Assembly: GCA_944474755.1 (NCBI GenBank)
Contig: OX104115.1
Span: 49,593,648 to 49,657,647 of the forward strand
Length of the DNA stretch: 64,000 nucleotides
Direction: 5' to 3'
DNA from: Limnoperna fortunei
Taxonomy: Eukaryota; Mollusca; Bivalvia; Mytilida; Modiolidae
This document shows positions 45,201-56,274 of the stretch, piece by piece (position 1 is the first letter of the stretch; every line of letters starts with the position of its first letter). A model generated the notes under the pieces. The model searched no databases. It was not told where the DNA came from and saw only the letters and a program-made list of their open reading frames with translations. The translations under genes were made by a program, and so were the position numbers.

Positions 45201-46980
45201 GTCTAATCCAAGACACTTTTGCTTTTTGTTAATTTTCAACGCTTTCAAAATTTGTATTGAAAGGTTATTTACGGATAATTTTAGATAAATAATGTGTAAT
45301 CATAAACTTACCAAAATCTTCAGAAATAAAACTACTTTCACATGTCGAGAAATAACATTCATAAAGCCCAGTTTCCGTATTATGTAAGTAATTATCGTAT
45401 AAATTACGCTTCCTTGTGTGAAATGTGTTCTTTCAAGATGTTTTCTTTTCTTAAACTTTCACAACCCATATACAATTGCATCGGAGGAAAAGTCAGATAG
45501 AACATTTATTGTCCCTATGGCGTAACGAACTCGAAATAGTCTTGCTACAGATAAGCCTTATGCATGTTAACTAATAATTATGACCACAGGTATGAATAAA
45601 AAACGTTGGGTTATTTCTTGGCATGGTCCTCTAATGTGTTAAAAATATCTGATATGTATTATATTTACGTTAAAAAAAGAAATGGCCAGTGCATCGTCTA
45701 GAAAAATAATTTGATTTGCTTTGTAAGCTGACATCTGATTGGTCAATTAAAATGGAGAAGCAAATATTATACAGTATAACCTGATTTCGTCACATGAGGT
45801 ATTCTAACGCCGTTAAAGTTGAAATAGTGGCATGACGTATTTGTCAAATTTCCGAATAGGTTATACTCTACGATCCTCCATAACATTGTTTGGTTATATT
45901 TACACCCTTCATACAGCGCTCCGCGGTAAAAATTTAATTTTACATAGTCTGAATATGACGAAACAAAGTAGTTCTTCCTCTACTTTGCATAAAATTTATT
46001 ATCTTGAGTAAATTTGTTTGAAATAGGGCTTATGTGACGTAAGATATATTTAAAGTTGAATGAATCTAAAGTATAATTGATGTCAAAAATTCACACATAT
46101 TTATAAATATAGTTTCCGCATAAAACTATTTCTTTGAATATTTAATACATGTACAAAGCTTTCTTTTTTCTTTGTGGTAACAGTTGGTTTTATTTGAAAT
46201 AAAAATCTTTGAAGAAAATTTTTAAAACTAAAAACAGTGAAATGTGGTGAATTCGGAGTAATTTGGGTCAGAAGAAATAATGATTACCTTTTTTTTAAAG
46301 TCTTACGGACTTCATTAATGAGAGGAAGGATTGCCCAAACCTTAAAAAGTAGGCTTGGTCAATTTTTCTGATTTGGTTAGTAATCATTCTGGTATGGTAC
46401 TTGTAGTACACTAAATGCTATTCCATGTGATTGAAGAACTTGTTTAATCTGCCTTTTTTATTTAAAGATACTAATAGGCGACAACTAAACCCAGCTGTAT
46501 TTACTTTAAAACACCTTCAGATTATATTAAACATGATGTGTTATGAGATATTATGAGAAAATAAATGGTATTTTAAGAAAATAAGGTTGTCACTAAATTG
46601 CGAACTTAAGGTAACTCTTGTACAGATTGTTCCGAAGATCTTGATCATTACAGCGGCTAAATAAATAATTAACAAATTAACATAGCAGAGTTAAAAAAAA
46701 AAATGTAAAATCAAGGAATTAAATGAATGTTGATTGGTATTGATAATTAACACGGCGTCGAAATTATTTCCCGATATTTATGACCCAGTAGCTCTAATTT
46801 TCCGTTTAAAATAAAATTACAATAACAACATCAAATTTATCAGGAAATAGACTAATGTTGGTTTTTGTAAAGACTTAAAATTAACATTCAACAAAAGTAA
46901 AAAACTATAATAAGCTGCCACGTCTTTCTTATATTTTTTTGGATGACTTTGAATAAGACAAAATTAGGAATACAATTATT
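45201..46980. other. Unassigned AT-rich region
   Basis: I see nothing I can support in ~1.8 kb. Confidence 0.5.
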
Positions 46981-46984
46981 TGCA

Positions 46985-47203
46985 ATTGAGTTGTCTCACA
47001 TGGTCTTTCAACAGTGAGATTGCGGGTTCGAGTCCCACTGCGGGTTAGGTGCACTTGCCCGTAATCTTTGACAAGGATGGAGTGCCAGTTTTCGAACCGA
47101 AAGACCTGGGTTTTCTCAATTCTCCGGTTTTCCACCAATAAAAATTGGACGCGATGATATGGCTGAAAAATTGTTAAACATTCAAAAAAAAACATACATT
47201 TCA
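46985..47203 (+). repeat. tRNA-derived SINE
   Basis: B-box-like GGGTTCGAGTCCCACTGCGG near 47023, the family body, and AATAAAAATTGGACGCGATG with an A-rich tail. The A-box side is degraded. Confidence 0.7.
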
Positions 47204-47399
47204 CCATAGTGTTTTAAAGTATGTTTTAGTATGTTCTTTTATTCATTCCTAGAGATATAATAAAAATTATGACGTGACAATTTTCAGTAATACAAGATAT
47301 TTACAGAAAATGAAATATCCGTAATTTAGTTGTATACTCATGTGAGGTAAAAAAAGCGAAAAAGAATGGTCCTACAAAGCACCTCTGAGCGTCTCAATA

Positions 47400-47850
47400 A
47401 CTACTCCTACAGGTCTGTAAAATGTTGATGTCGCCATGCAGGCAACATTAGTACAACACAGTTCATAAGAAGGTCATTGCTAAGATTTGCATTTGGTTCT
47501 TTTCTGAGCAGAATTTTGTACATATCTTTTTCCGACGCGGTCGGTATATTTTCGAATTTTGCCCATGACGCTTGCCTTATGGTAAGAAAAAGAGCAAAGA
47601 AAACCGACCGAACAACAAGAGCCAAAAGTCAAGGGACAGTTATAAATCCTGATAAAGAGCAACATACACAACGCAACACAAAAAACAGTAACCCGAACCA
47701 AAAAAAACCATGGGTGGTGCACTCAGGTGCTCCGGACGAGTAAGCAGTGCCTGCTTCTAATAAGACACCTGCCGAGTTACTAATTGTAATGTCTAGGATA
47801 CAGTCAAATCCAGGAATAGAAAACAATACCTATGACTCAACGAAAATGTC
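47400..47850. repeat. Possible dispersed bivalve repeat
   Basis: The stretch CAGGTGCTCCGGACGAGTAA then GCAGTGCCTGCTTC, followed by GACACCTGCCGAGTT, resembles a sequence I recall as dispersed in mussel genomes. The four overlapping ORFs here are not convincing. This rests on memory and is weak. Confidence 0.3.
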
Positions 47851-48216
47851 CGACCGTATGTGAGAGATTGATTTACATAACAATCAATTATGTCATGGTG
47901 ACTGCCATAGAACGAGAGATAACATCAATTTAACCTAGGTAAAACAAACACTTGTTTTAGTAGTTTAGTAGTCTACAACAGTGACCGGTCTAGAAAATCG
48001 GAATACCGATCGCAGGATCTAAAATAACGTATAACATAACATATCTTTTATTTCCAAATCAGGAGCCCACTGGGAGCAATGAGAGTTGTACAAAAAAGTG
48101 GAAAAGAATAATTGATAGATACACATAATTATACATAAGACAACATGATGAGACAATTTACTGGATTATTAATGTTCATATTAATATCATATTGAAAATC
48201 TAATCACTGTAAATTT

Positions 48217-48640
48217 TTAGTTTACGATATCTTTATCTAATATAAATCTGGCAGTGGCTGCTAGAATGTCAGTGTCCTCATTACTAAGTAAAAAAATCAA
48301 TTTGGATTCATTCGACAAACTAGAAAACCTGATACTTTTTGGCAACAAGATTAAATAAAATATTTCTTTTTGTACTGAACTTTGTATACACACATAAAAA
48401 ATGTGTTTCATCTTCAATTTCCTCAGAAAAACAGTTTTTACAAGTTCTCTCAGACATAGGTGTATTAGAGAAACGCCCTATTTCAATTTGTAATCTATGG
48501 GCTGATATGCGAAATCTGCAAAGAGCCTTTCTTTGATCCGTATAAGTTGTGAAATGTATATACCATACGCTGGAGCTGCTGGAATGTTGATGTCGATGAA
48601 GGGGAAGTTGACAATTGGTTGAAGTCATCACGTACTATTA
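48217..48640 (-). pseudogene. LINE ORF2 C-terminus (relic)
   Basis: The minus strand reads ALCRFRISAHRLQIEIGRFS, then ERTCKNCFSEEIEDETHFLC, the CCHC-type end of CR1-like LINE ORF2. Upstream RT is absent. Confidence 0.75.
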
Positions 48641-48936
48641 TTGAAGACAAACTTGCATTCTTATTGGACAAAAATAGTAAAAAATTCTGCGTTCGAACAA
48701 TCTACTATAGTATACTCTGAGCATCCATATTTGCATTTCTCAATTATTATTCCAGCTGACTGGTGTTTTAACACAGTTGATAGTCGTAATTAAACTTTAG
48801 AAAAGTATTTCTATGCAAAAGAATGCCATTCAATGTTTTATAGATGATAAAATACCTCTGTTGTATAAAAGATTTCACGCATCGCTCCCGGCTACAAAAA
48901 ACAACTAAATTTAACGTTCTTATAAATCCTTTTCGA

Positions 48937-49030
48937 GTCTCACTGGGGCAAGGTGCGCTCGACTCCAATCATAATTTACAAGGATTGCCCGTTTTCCTAC
49001 AGAAGGTTGGAGTTTTAATGTGTTTTTGGC
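48937..49030 (+). repeat. SINE fragment
   Basis: CGAGTCTCACTGGGG, GTGCGCTCGACTCCAATCAT and GATTGCCCGTTTTCCTAC match the SINE body. The 3' tail is lost. Confidence 0.65.
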
Positions 49031-49267
49031 ATTTTACAGGTGTTTTAACTGTTTTTTTGAAAATTAAAGTTTGTTAACCTTTTTTTAAACATTAGCTGTT
49101 ATCTGTTTTCTTAAAAATTACATTGTTGTTAACTGTTAAAATGAAAATAAAAAACCTGTTTGCTGTTTATAGTATTACCTTCGATGAGATTCTGCTGTTA
49201 TCTTTTTTTTTCGATTTTTGTTCATTGTTTTCGGGTTTCTCATGATAATTGCTGTTATCTGTTATCC

Positions 49268-49330
49268 ACGGGGGGGGGGGGGGGTACCTTGGTATATATT
49301 GGGTAATACGGATGTGCGGCCCGAATAGGT
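49268..49330 (+). repeat. G-run terminus similar to 43842
   Basis: CACG with about 14 G, then TACCTTGGTA and GGATGTGC, parallels the left end of the element at 43842-44236. I did not find its right end. Confidence 0.5.
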
Positions 49331-49784
49331 CACTTTTTTACCTCTCCAAAATATTTGAATAGGTAGCTTTTTACATTGAAAATATATCATTGGGTAGTTG
49401 TACATTCTCTAAATATATTCATGCCTCAATTCTCATCTTAAGAATGCTAAGCCTATGTAAAGCACTGTGATTTTACAAACAAAGTGTTCCATTAACATCA
49501 CTTGATCATTTTGGTAGTGAATGGACTATTTTTGCCAATGGACTATTTTGCCATAATAGGGTTCCTGCAGCTGTAATTACGAATTTTAACACTTTATGTC
49601 AACTTTATTTTAAGTTTCCTAATAAAATGTTCACATAAAATGTATTTTCCTCTTGTGTTTAAAAATAAAGATACAGAATAAATTATATTGTGCATTCTAT
49701 GGTGGCATATATCTACCCCTACTTGTCACATAATTAAGTCTACATAATTTGGGAAATAAGTCGACTTGTCACTTAATTATGTCT

Positions 49785-49973
49785 ACTTGTCACATATTTA
49801 AGTAAACTTGTCAGATAATAAAGTTGTAATATTTTAAAGAAAAATAAACCTTATTTTGCGTTTTTGCCCTTTACATGCCATACATAAGTTGACTTATTTA
49901 TATGACAAGTTGATTTATTTATCTGACTAGTACACTTTATTATCTGACAAGTTTACTTAAATATGTGACAAGT
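49785..49973. repeat. Perfect 40-bp inverted repeat (MITE or hairpin)
   Basis: 49785-49824 is the exact complement of 49934-49973. Both are built of ACTTGTCA-type sub-repeats with AT-rich spacers, and more ACTTGTCAC copies occur from ~49720. The right arm directly abuts the satellite array. Confidence 0.85.
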
Positions 49974-51478
49974 TGCCGATCTAAATGAACCTACCTAACG
50001 AGGGCACTATTTAATATATTAAGGTATAAATAGATGCCTATCTACCTGAACCAACCTAACGAGGGCCATACTTAATATATTAAGGTATAAATAGATTCCT
50101 ATCTACCTGAACCAACCTAACGAGGGCCCTAGTTAATATATTAAGATATAAATAGATGCCTATCTACCTGAATTAACCTAACGGGGGCCATACTTAATAT
50201 ATTACGGTATAAATAGATCCCTATCTACCTGAATCAACCTAACGAGGGCCCTAGTTAATATATTAAGGTATAAATAGATGCCTATCTACCTGAATCAACC
50301 TAACGAGGGCCCTAGTTAATATATAAAGGTATAAATAGATGCCTATCTACATGAACCAACATAACGAGGGCACTAGTTAATATATTAAGGTATAAATAGA
50401 TGCCTATCTACCTGAATCAAACTAACGAGGGCCCTAGTTAATATATTACGGTATAAATAGATGCCTATCTACCCGAATCAACCTAACGAGGGCCCTAGTT
50501 AATATATTACGGTATAAATAGATGCCTATCTACATGAACCAACCTAACGAGGGCACTAGTTAATATATTAAGGTATAAATAGATGCCTATCTACCTGAAC
50601 CAACCTAACGAGGGCCCTAGTTAATATATTACGGTCTAAATAGTTGCCGATCTAAATGAACCTACCTAACGAGGGCACTATTTAATATATTAAGGTATAA
50701 ATAGATGCCTATCTACCTGAATTAACCTAACGAGGGCCATACTTAATATATTAAGGTATAAATAGATGCCTATCTACCTGAATCAACCTCACGAGGGAAC
50801 TAGTTAATATATTAAGGTATAAATAGATGCCTATCTACCTGAATTAACCTAACGAGGGCCATACTTAATATATTACGGTATAAATAGATGCCTATCTACC
50901 TGAACCAACCTAACCAGGGCACTAGTTAATATATTAAGGTATAAATAGATGCCTGTCTACCTGAACCAACCTAATGACGGCCCTAGTTAATATTTTACGG
51001 TATAAATAGATGCCTATCTACATGAACCAACCTAACGAGGGCCCTAGTTAATATATTAAGATATAAATAGATGCCTATCTACCTGAATCAACCTAACTAG
51101 GGCACTAGTTAATATATTAAGGTATAAATAGATGCCTATCTACCTGAACCAACCTAACCAGGGCACTAGTTAATATATTAAGGTATAAATAGATGCCTAT
51201 CTACCTGAACCAACCTAAGGAGGGCCCTAGTTAATATATTAAGATATAAATAGATGCCTATCTACCGGAATTAACCTAACGAGGGCCATACTTAATATAT
51301 TAAGCTATAAATAGATGCCTATCTACCTGAATCAACCTAACGAGGGGACTAGTATAAATAGATGCCTATCTACCTGAATCAACCTAACGAGGGCACTAGT
51401 TAATATATTAAGGTATAAATAGATGCCTATATACTTGAACAAACCTAACTAGGGTCCTGCTTAATACATTACGGCTTA
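49974..51478 (+). repeat. 61-bp satellite array (~25 units)
   Basis: The unit contains AGATGCCTATCTACCTGAA, CAACCTAACGAGGGCCCTAG and TTAATATATTAAGGTATAAA, with a period of 61 bp. Units vary at few sites. The distinctive first unit (GTTGCCGATCTAAATGAACC) recurs at 50643, about 11 units later, suggesting a higher-order duplication. No spacers, so not a CRISPR. Confidence 0.93.
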
Positions 51479-51629
51479 ACTAGTTTTAATGTGTCTTAAT
51501 TTTAGTAAATAGTCGGATGATAATTGCATGGACTTCAGTTGCATGTTAATCATGTAACTATCATAAAAAAACCTGAAAGCGAGAGGGGGAAAGGCTCGGT
51601 GGACATTAGCCCACTTCTGAACACGTGCC

Positions 51630-51715
51630 TTACAAGAATAAAAATCTGGACGCCATTATATATCGGGAAAATGGCTAAAAATGAAGTTCAAACACTATTA
51701 AAACCAACGAACACT
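51630..51715 (+). repeat. SINE 3' tail fragment
   Basis: AATAAAAATCTGGACGCCAT and a tail with CAAACACTATTAAAACCAAC match the SINE 3' end. Confidence 0.5.
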
Positions 51716-51929
51716 TGGTTTACTTTGATCTTTTGATCTGGTTATTGCTGAAATTCAGATAAAAATGTTTTTTTTTTTTTAAATATATACATTTATCTAT
51801 ACAAAACGTTATTTCTTTCAAATTTTACCAGATTATTCAAACAAGTTTCCTCATGTTTGGATTCTTTCTTAAAGGAGGCTTTTACATTGAGAAAAGTACT
51901 GAGATACGTGTTAGACACGTTCCGTCTGT

Positions 51930-52110
51930 AGGTATATAGCTGATTTGGCCGCGTGGTCTTGAGAGCTGGACATAATGCGACCGAATGGGTGCATCAGTGT
52001 CTCAACGGTGTGAGTTCGCATCCCGCTGAGGGTAAGCAACAATTTGACATTATTTAAATCTTCTGTTCTACCATTACTGGGCTTAATTTGTAAACGTATA
52101 TCAATACTGT
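51930..52110 (+). repeat. Second tRNA-derived SINE family (copy 1)
   Basis: GATTTGGCCGCGTGGTC (A-box-like) and GGTGTGAGTTCGCATCCCGC (B-box-like) are followed by CTGAGGGTAAGC and GGGCTTAATTTGTAAACGTA. It matches the copy at 55890-56065 in inverse orientation. Confidence 0.7.
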
Positions 52111-53159
52111 AACAGAAAGTATCAAAATCTTGTCTGCAGTAGATTCTGTTTTAACACCCGCATAATGAAAGATTGTTCTTCAGGGAGAAAACCACCTAAC
52201 GAAATGCAACAATATTTTCGACTGATGATGGAGCCACATATAGTCATTACGGTTGCTTCATCAAGACAAGACATCATCTTCACCACTATGAAACCAAACA
52301 AGGAAATTTTCAAAGAAAAAGAACAATTAACTATCGTTAGCTTTTCAAAGCTCAGTCAACACACTTTTCGTAAATCTTGACGATACAATCCCCGAACTAA
52401 TAACACAATATTGCATTTTGAAAATACACAGATGGAACAGCAGAACCATAATGAGTTTATAGTTCCCCTTTAAAGCTTTGAAACATCTACGAAAGTCCAC
52501 AATATGTCATATTCAATGTAAAACATCTGTCGAGAATGAAATGTTCTAACTCTTAAATATAATTATGAAGATTGCCTGCTAAATTACCAGGGTCTCTTAA
52601 TCGAATAAGATATATATTTTTTTAATTCTGCACAATCGAACAAAGAGTCATTGGTTCATACATGATCTACCGGAAAATCCTGTTCAACCCTTTCACCAAA
52701 CAATTACTTTGGAACGGAAGATTTTTTTTGATAGATAGAAAAATTACCATTGGTATATCGTTTTAAAAAAATGTTTCGAGCCAATGCTTTTCTGATATTA
52801 CCTGTAACTAAATAAGCTTAGACCTTGGTAAAACGCATAATATCCCGCATATATTTTTATTCAGCTAGAAATAACTGGAATTAGACATAAAAAACATCAT
52901 TAATATTTCTGGGCAAAATAACAGTAATTTTACTCAAAACATAATAAATTCGAAATGACAAAATAATTATATGTTTATATAAAATTAAACCTGGTAGCCT
53001 CACTGATGTATCTGCAGATCATATATTAATTATTCTAACAAAATACCAAAAGTTAAATCTCAAAAGTTCATAGCATGAAAGAATGCGGTATGAAAACAAT
53101 CCAGAACCTTTTCACATCATGTGTCAATACTGGACTGTAATTCTTCAGTCTGTGGATAT
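52111..53159. other. Unassigned region
   Basis: Two opposite ORFs (~60-70 codons at 52122-52380) have no recognisable content. The 3' end probably contains decayed LINE sequence. Confidence 0.45.
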
Positions 53160-53853
53160 AAGACTTCAGAATTATTGAAAACGTTCAGAACAAAGCTACC
53201 AGATACTTTTTATAAGTTCATAAGTTCGCTCCGAAAATTGCTATAGTTGTAGACATTGGTTGGTTACCGTCACAACAGCGACGACATATAGATATGAGTG
53301 ATACTAGACTTTGTAAACGGATTTTTCTTTGGGATCTGAACAGATGTGTCGACAACTGGACATCTGAAATAAAGTCGGTGATGAATGACGTTCGTCTCCT
53401 GAACAATTTAACAGCAGAACTTAATGTAAACTCGCAATCGTCAATAGAAACTGGAATAATAACTTTTAAGAATGCATGGTTACATGTAGTAGAAAACTCT
53501 CTAAAGTTGAAAACTTACTCAACGTTTAAATCAAATAACCAAAAGGAATCCTATGTTCAGATGAATTTACAGAAATCCGAACGTTCAACAATGGCACAAT
53601 TTCGATGTGTTCTATCTTTTACGTACAGAGAATGGTCGTCATGTTAGTGAGCCTATCGTAGAAAGACTGTTTTGAATGTGACTATGGTACTATTGAGACT
53701 GAGATCCATTTTCTTACAGAATGTACTTTTTACCGAAAAATTAGAAACGATCTTTATTCAAGTATCGAAGGAATAGGTATTTTCATTAATTTACCAAAAA
53801 AATTAATCCAGTTCCAAGACAAACTGCAAGTTATAATTCTAAGGCATATTTAA
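53160..53853 (+). pseudogene. LINE ORF2 C-terminal relic
   Basis: The frame reads ENVQNKATRYFL, a stop, VHKFAPKIAIVVDIGWLPSQ, then LCKRIFLWDLNRCVDNWTSE, a frameshift near 53640, and CFECDYGTIETEIHFLTEC followed by a stop at 53851-53853. This is the post-RT region and CCHC-type end of a CR1/Jockey-like LINE. It is a different lineage from the 40-44 kb copy judging by sequence. Confidence 0.75.
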
Positions 53854-54443
53854 AACGAAGGCAGTTCATTTACTCAAAGTAATGTATTTTAAATTCAATC
53901 ATGTTTACGTGTTCTTTTGTTGTTTTCGTTTGTTTTTTCTTTGAAATTTATATTTGAAGTGACTAATAGGTCCAATGGGTGGGGTTTGTTAAATTTGATT
54001 ACTTCTGTGTGTTTTGAATCTATTTTAAATTTACAACTGTCACTATAATATTTACTTCCTTACTTACAAAAATTTATTCAAAACATATCAATATAGCTTT
54101 AAATGGTTTGAAGAATTTAAACAATTAAATATACCATAAACATGTCTGTTAAATAATTCCCTGATCAGATCGATAAATTTTCAATCATCAAGGGTGTTTT
54201 GACTTTCAAAATAATATGCATTATAATGTTCCTTATCAATACATGGAATTTGTCACCTTGATATATTTGAGCAACGCCAAGTAACAACACGGCACGCGGA
54301 CAAAAAAGTTTTGGGTTCATTTGAAATGTGAAAGTTTAAGATCAATATGTTGTGATTGTTTACGTTCTTTATTTATATTGACACTCAATAACTAATGCAA
54401 TTCGTTAATCAGTCTGTGTCTAAATTGTTGACACTAGAGAATT
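53854..54443. other. Unassigned region
   Basis: No supported feature. The first part may be LINE 3' UTR. Confidence 0.5.
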
Positions 54444-54748
54444 ATGCAACGATACAAATTTAAATATGTTTCTACTATAAAATAATTATATTAATAAATA
54501 TGACAAAATTTTTGACCGACTGATGGCCTTCTTCAGTCTCAATATCAATCTATAATAAACGATAAAATTTGGATATTGGTACATCAGCATCCGGTGGTGA
54601 TGTGATCGGATCTGATTTTATTGATCTTGAACTTTCTCCAATCACATCTATCAGTCATTACATAAGGGAGTACTGTACAATTGTATAAACCATCTTATCT
54701 TTAACTTCTTGATATTCATGAATTTATTATTTATATTTTGAATGATAT
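54444..54748 (-). mobile_element. 3' UTR of the Penelope-like element
   Basis: It follows the GIY-YIG stop codon. It contains GACTGAAGAAGGCCATCAGT, a structured motif common near Penelope-like element ends. Its far end matches the fragment at 25566-25632. Confidence 0.65.
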
Positions 54749-55812
54749 TTATTGTTTTTTGTTTATTCCATTGGGGTGTACAGAGCAGAGCTCTTTGATC
54801 CAGAATCTCTCTCGGGCCTCCCGTTCAGAGTCTCGCCACTTGCAGTTCTGCTCGATAATTAGGATTTTTATGTGATCAAAATCCTTTGGAGTGTGGTCGG
54901 GCAGTCTGAAGTGTTGGCTTACGGGCAGAAACTGTTTCTTAGTTAGGTCACTTCTGTGACCATTCAGTCGTTTGTGGAAAGGATGTTTGGACTCGCCGAC
55001 ATATTGTAAGCCACTGAAGGGGCACTCAAGAATGTAAATGACATTCGAGCTTTTGCAGTTAACAGTAGTGAATATCAAAAGTTTGTACTGTTTACCTGTG
55101 ACTTTGCTGTTAAATGTAGACAAGGGTTCCATATGTTTGCAACATTTGCAGCGTTTGTCACCACAAGACGGACTTCTGCCAGCGGCAGTGCTGGGCTTTG
55201 CATCTCTGCTCGTACCAATAAGTTGCGGAGACTGTTGGGTTGTTTAAACGCGACCATGGGGGCTCTGGAAAGATTCTTGACAATCTGGGATTTTTTTCAA
55301 TCGATTTCCAATGTTCACGAATGGTGCTAATTGTGTTTTTCAAACAAGGGTGGTAAGTGAGTACGCAGGGAACTCTATTGCATTTCGTTTTTTCTTTATA
55401 TTGAAGAAGGGTACTCCTCGATGTCTGCTGTGCTTTTTGAAAATTCTTTTTGATGTTATTATTCCTGTACCCCCTTCTTCTAAGGTGTCCTTTTAATTTC
55501 CATAGTCTCCTTTTAAACGAATCATCGGTGGAACAGATTCGTCGGAGTTTAAGAGCTTGACTATAAGGAATGTTCTTTGTCACATGAGGAGGATGACAGC
55601 TACTAGGTAAAAGGTATTGGTTGGTGTCTGTTGGTTTGGAATACAGGTCAGTGGACCACTCACCATTTGCGGATAAGGAGCTGGAAGTATCGAGGAAAGA
55701 TATACTAGATTTTGAGATTTCATTAGTAAATTTGATAGAGGGGTGGATGTTAATGGCACGTGTGATAAAGTTTTGTAATCCCTCATTAGTATGTATGTCT
55801 AAGTGACAACCA
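54749..55812 (-). pseudogene. Penelope-like element: RT thumb plus GIY-YIG endonuclease (5'-truncated, frameshifted)
   Basis: On the minus strand the order is RT C-terminal part (SISFLDTSSSLSANGEWSTD, LYSKPTDTNQYLLPSSCHPP), the linker IPYSQALKLRRIC, the PEPP / VAFKQPNSLRNLLVRA block, a CGDKRCKCCKH cysteine motif, and a GIY-YIG domain (VIYILECPFSGLQYVGES, KRLNGHRSDL). Two frameshifts break it: a lost C in a C-run near 55265, and another near 55170-55200. The RT catalytic core is missing. Family assignment is secure. Confidence 0.88.
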
Positions 55813-55889
55813 TATAATATATATATCCAGCGGATTTCTGAAACATCAGAAATACAGTGTTTATATCAAATATTTATATATAAGTCTAC

Positions 55890-56065
55890 AAATTAAGCCC
55901 AACACTGTTAGAATTAGATTTTTAACACTGTCAAATTTTTGCTTACCCTCAGTGGGATTCGAACTCACACCGTTGTGACACTGTGGTACTGTGGCACCTA
56001 TTCGCCTTCACTATGTCCAGCGGCCTAGGCCCCTCGGCCAAATCCGCTACATATATACAATTACA
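55890..56065 (-). repeat. Second tRNA-derived SINE family (copy 2)
   Basis: In minus orientation: GATTTGGCCGAGGGGCC, GGTGTGAGTTCGAATCCCAC, TGAGGGTAAGC and TTGGGCTTAATTTGTAGAC. It lies just upstream of, and in the same orientation as, the truncated Penelope-like element. Confidence 0.7.
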
Positions 56066-56274
56066 TAAGAAGCCTAAAGTTAGTACTTTTCTTACAAGTC
56101 TACATGTTTTTGCTTTGTATTGGTGGCACACATAATTTGTTTAAATTTCAATATATTTGGTCTATGTGTAAAGTTACTATCTAGAATTTATTCCGAATTT
56201 GCTTTAAAAAAATACACTCACTGTTATATTGGTATTCATCGCCAATTGATCTAGACTGACAGTTTGTACAGTCT

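Noticed and set aside
49974..51478. CRISPR array
   Set aside because: The 61-bp units are contiguous without unique spacers and the genome is eukaryotic.
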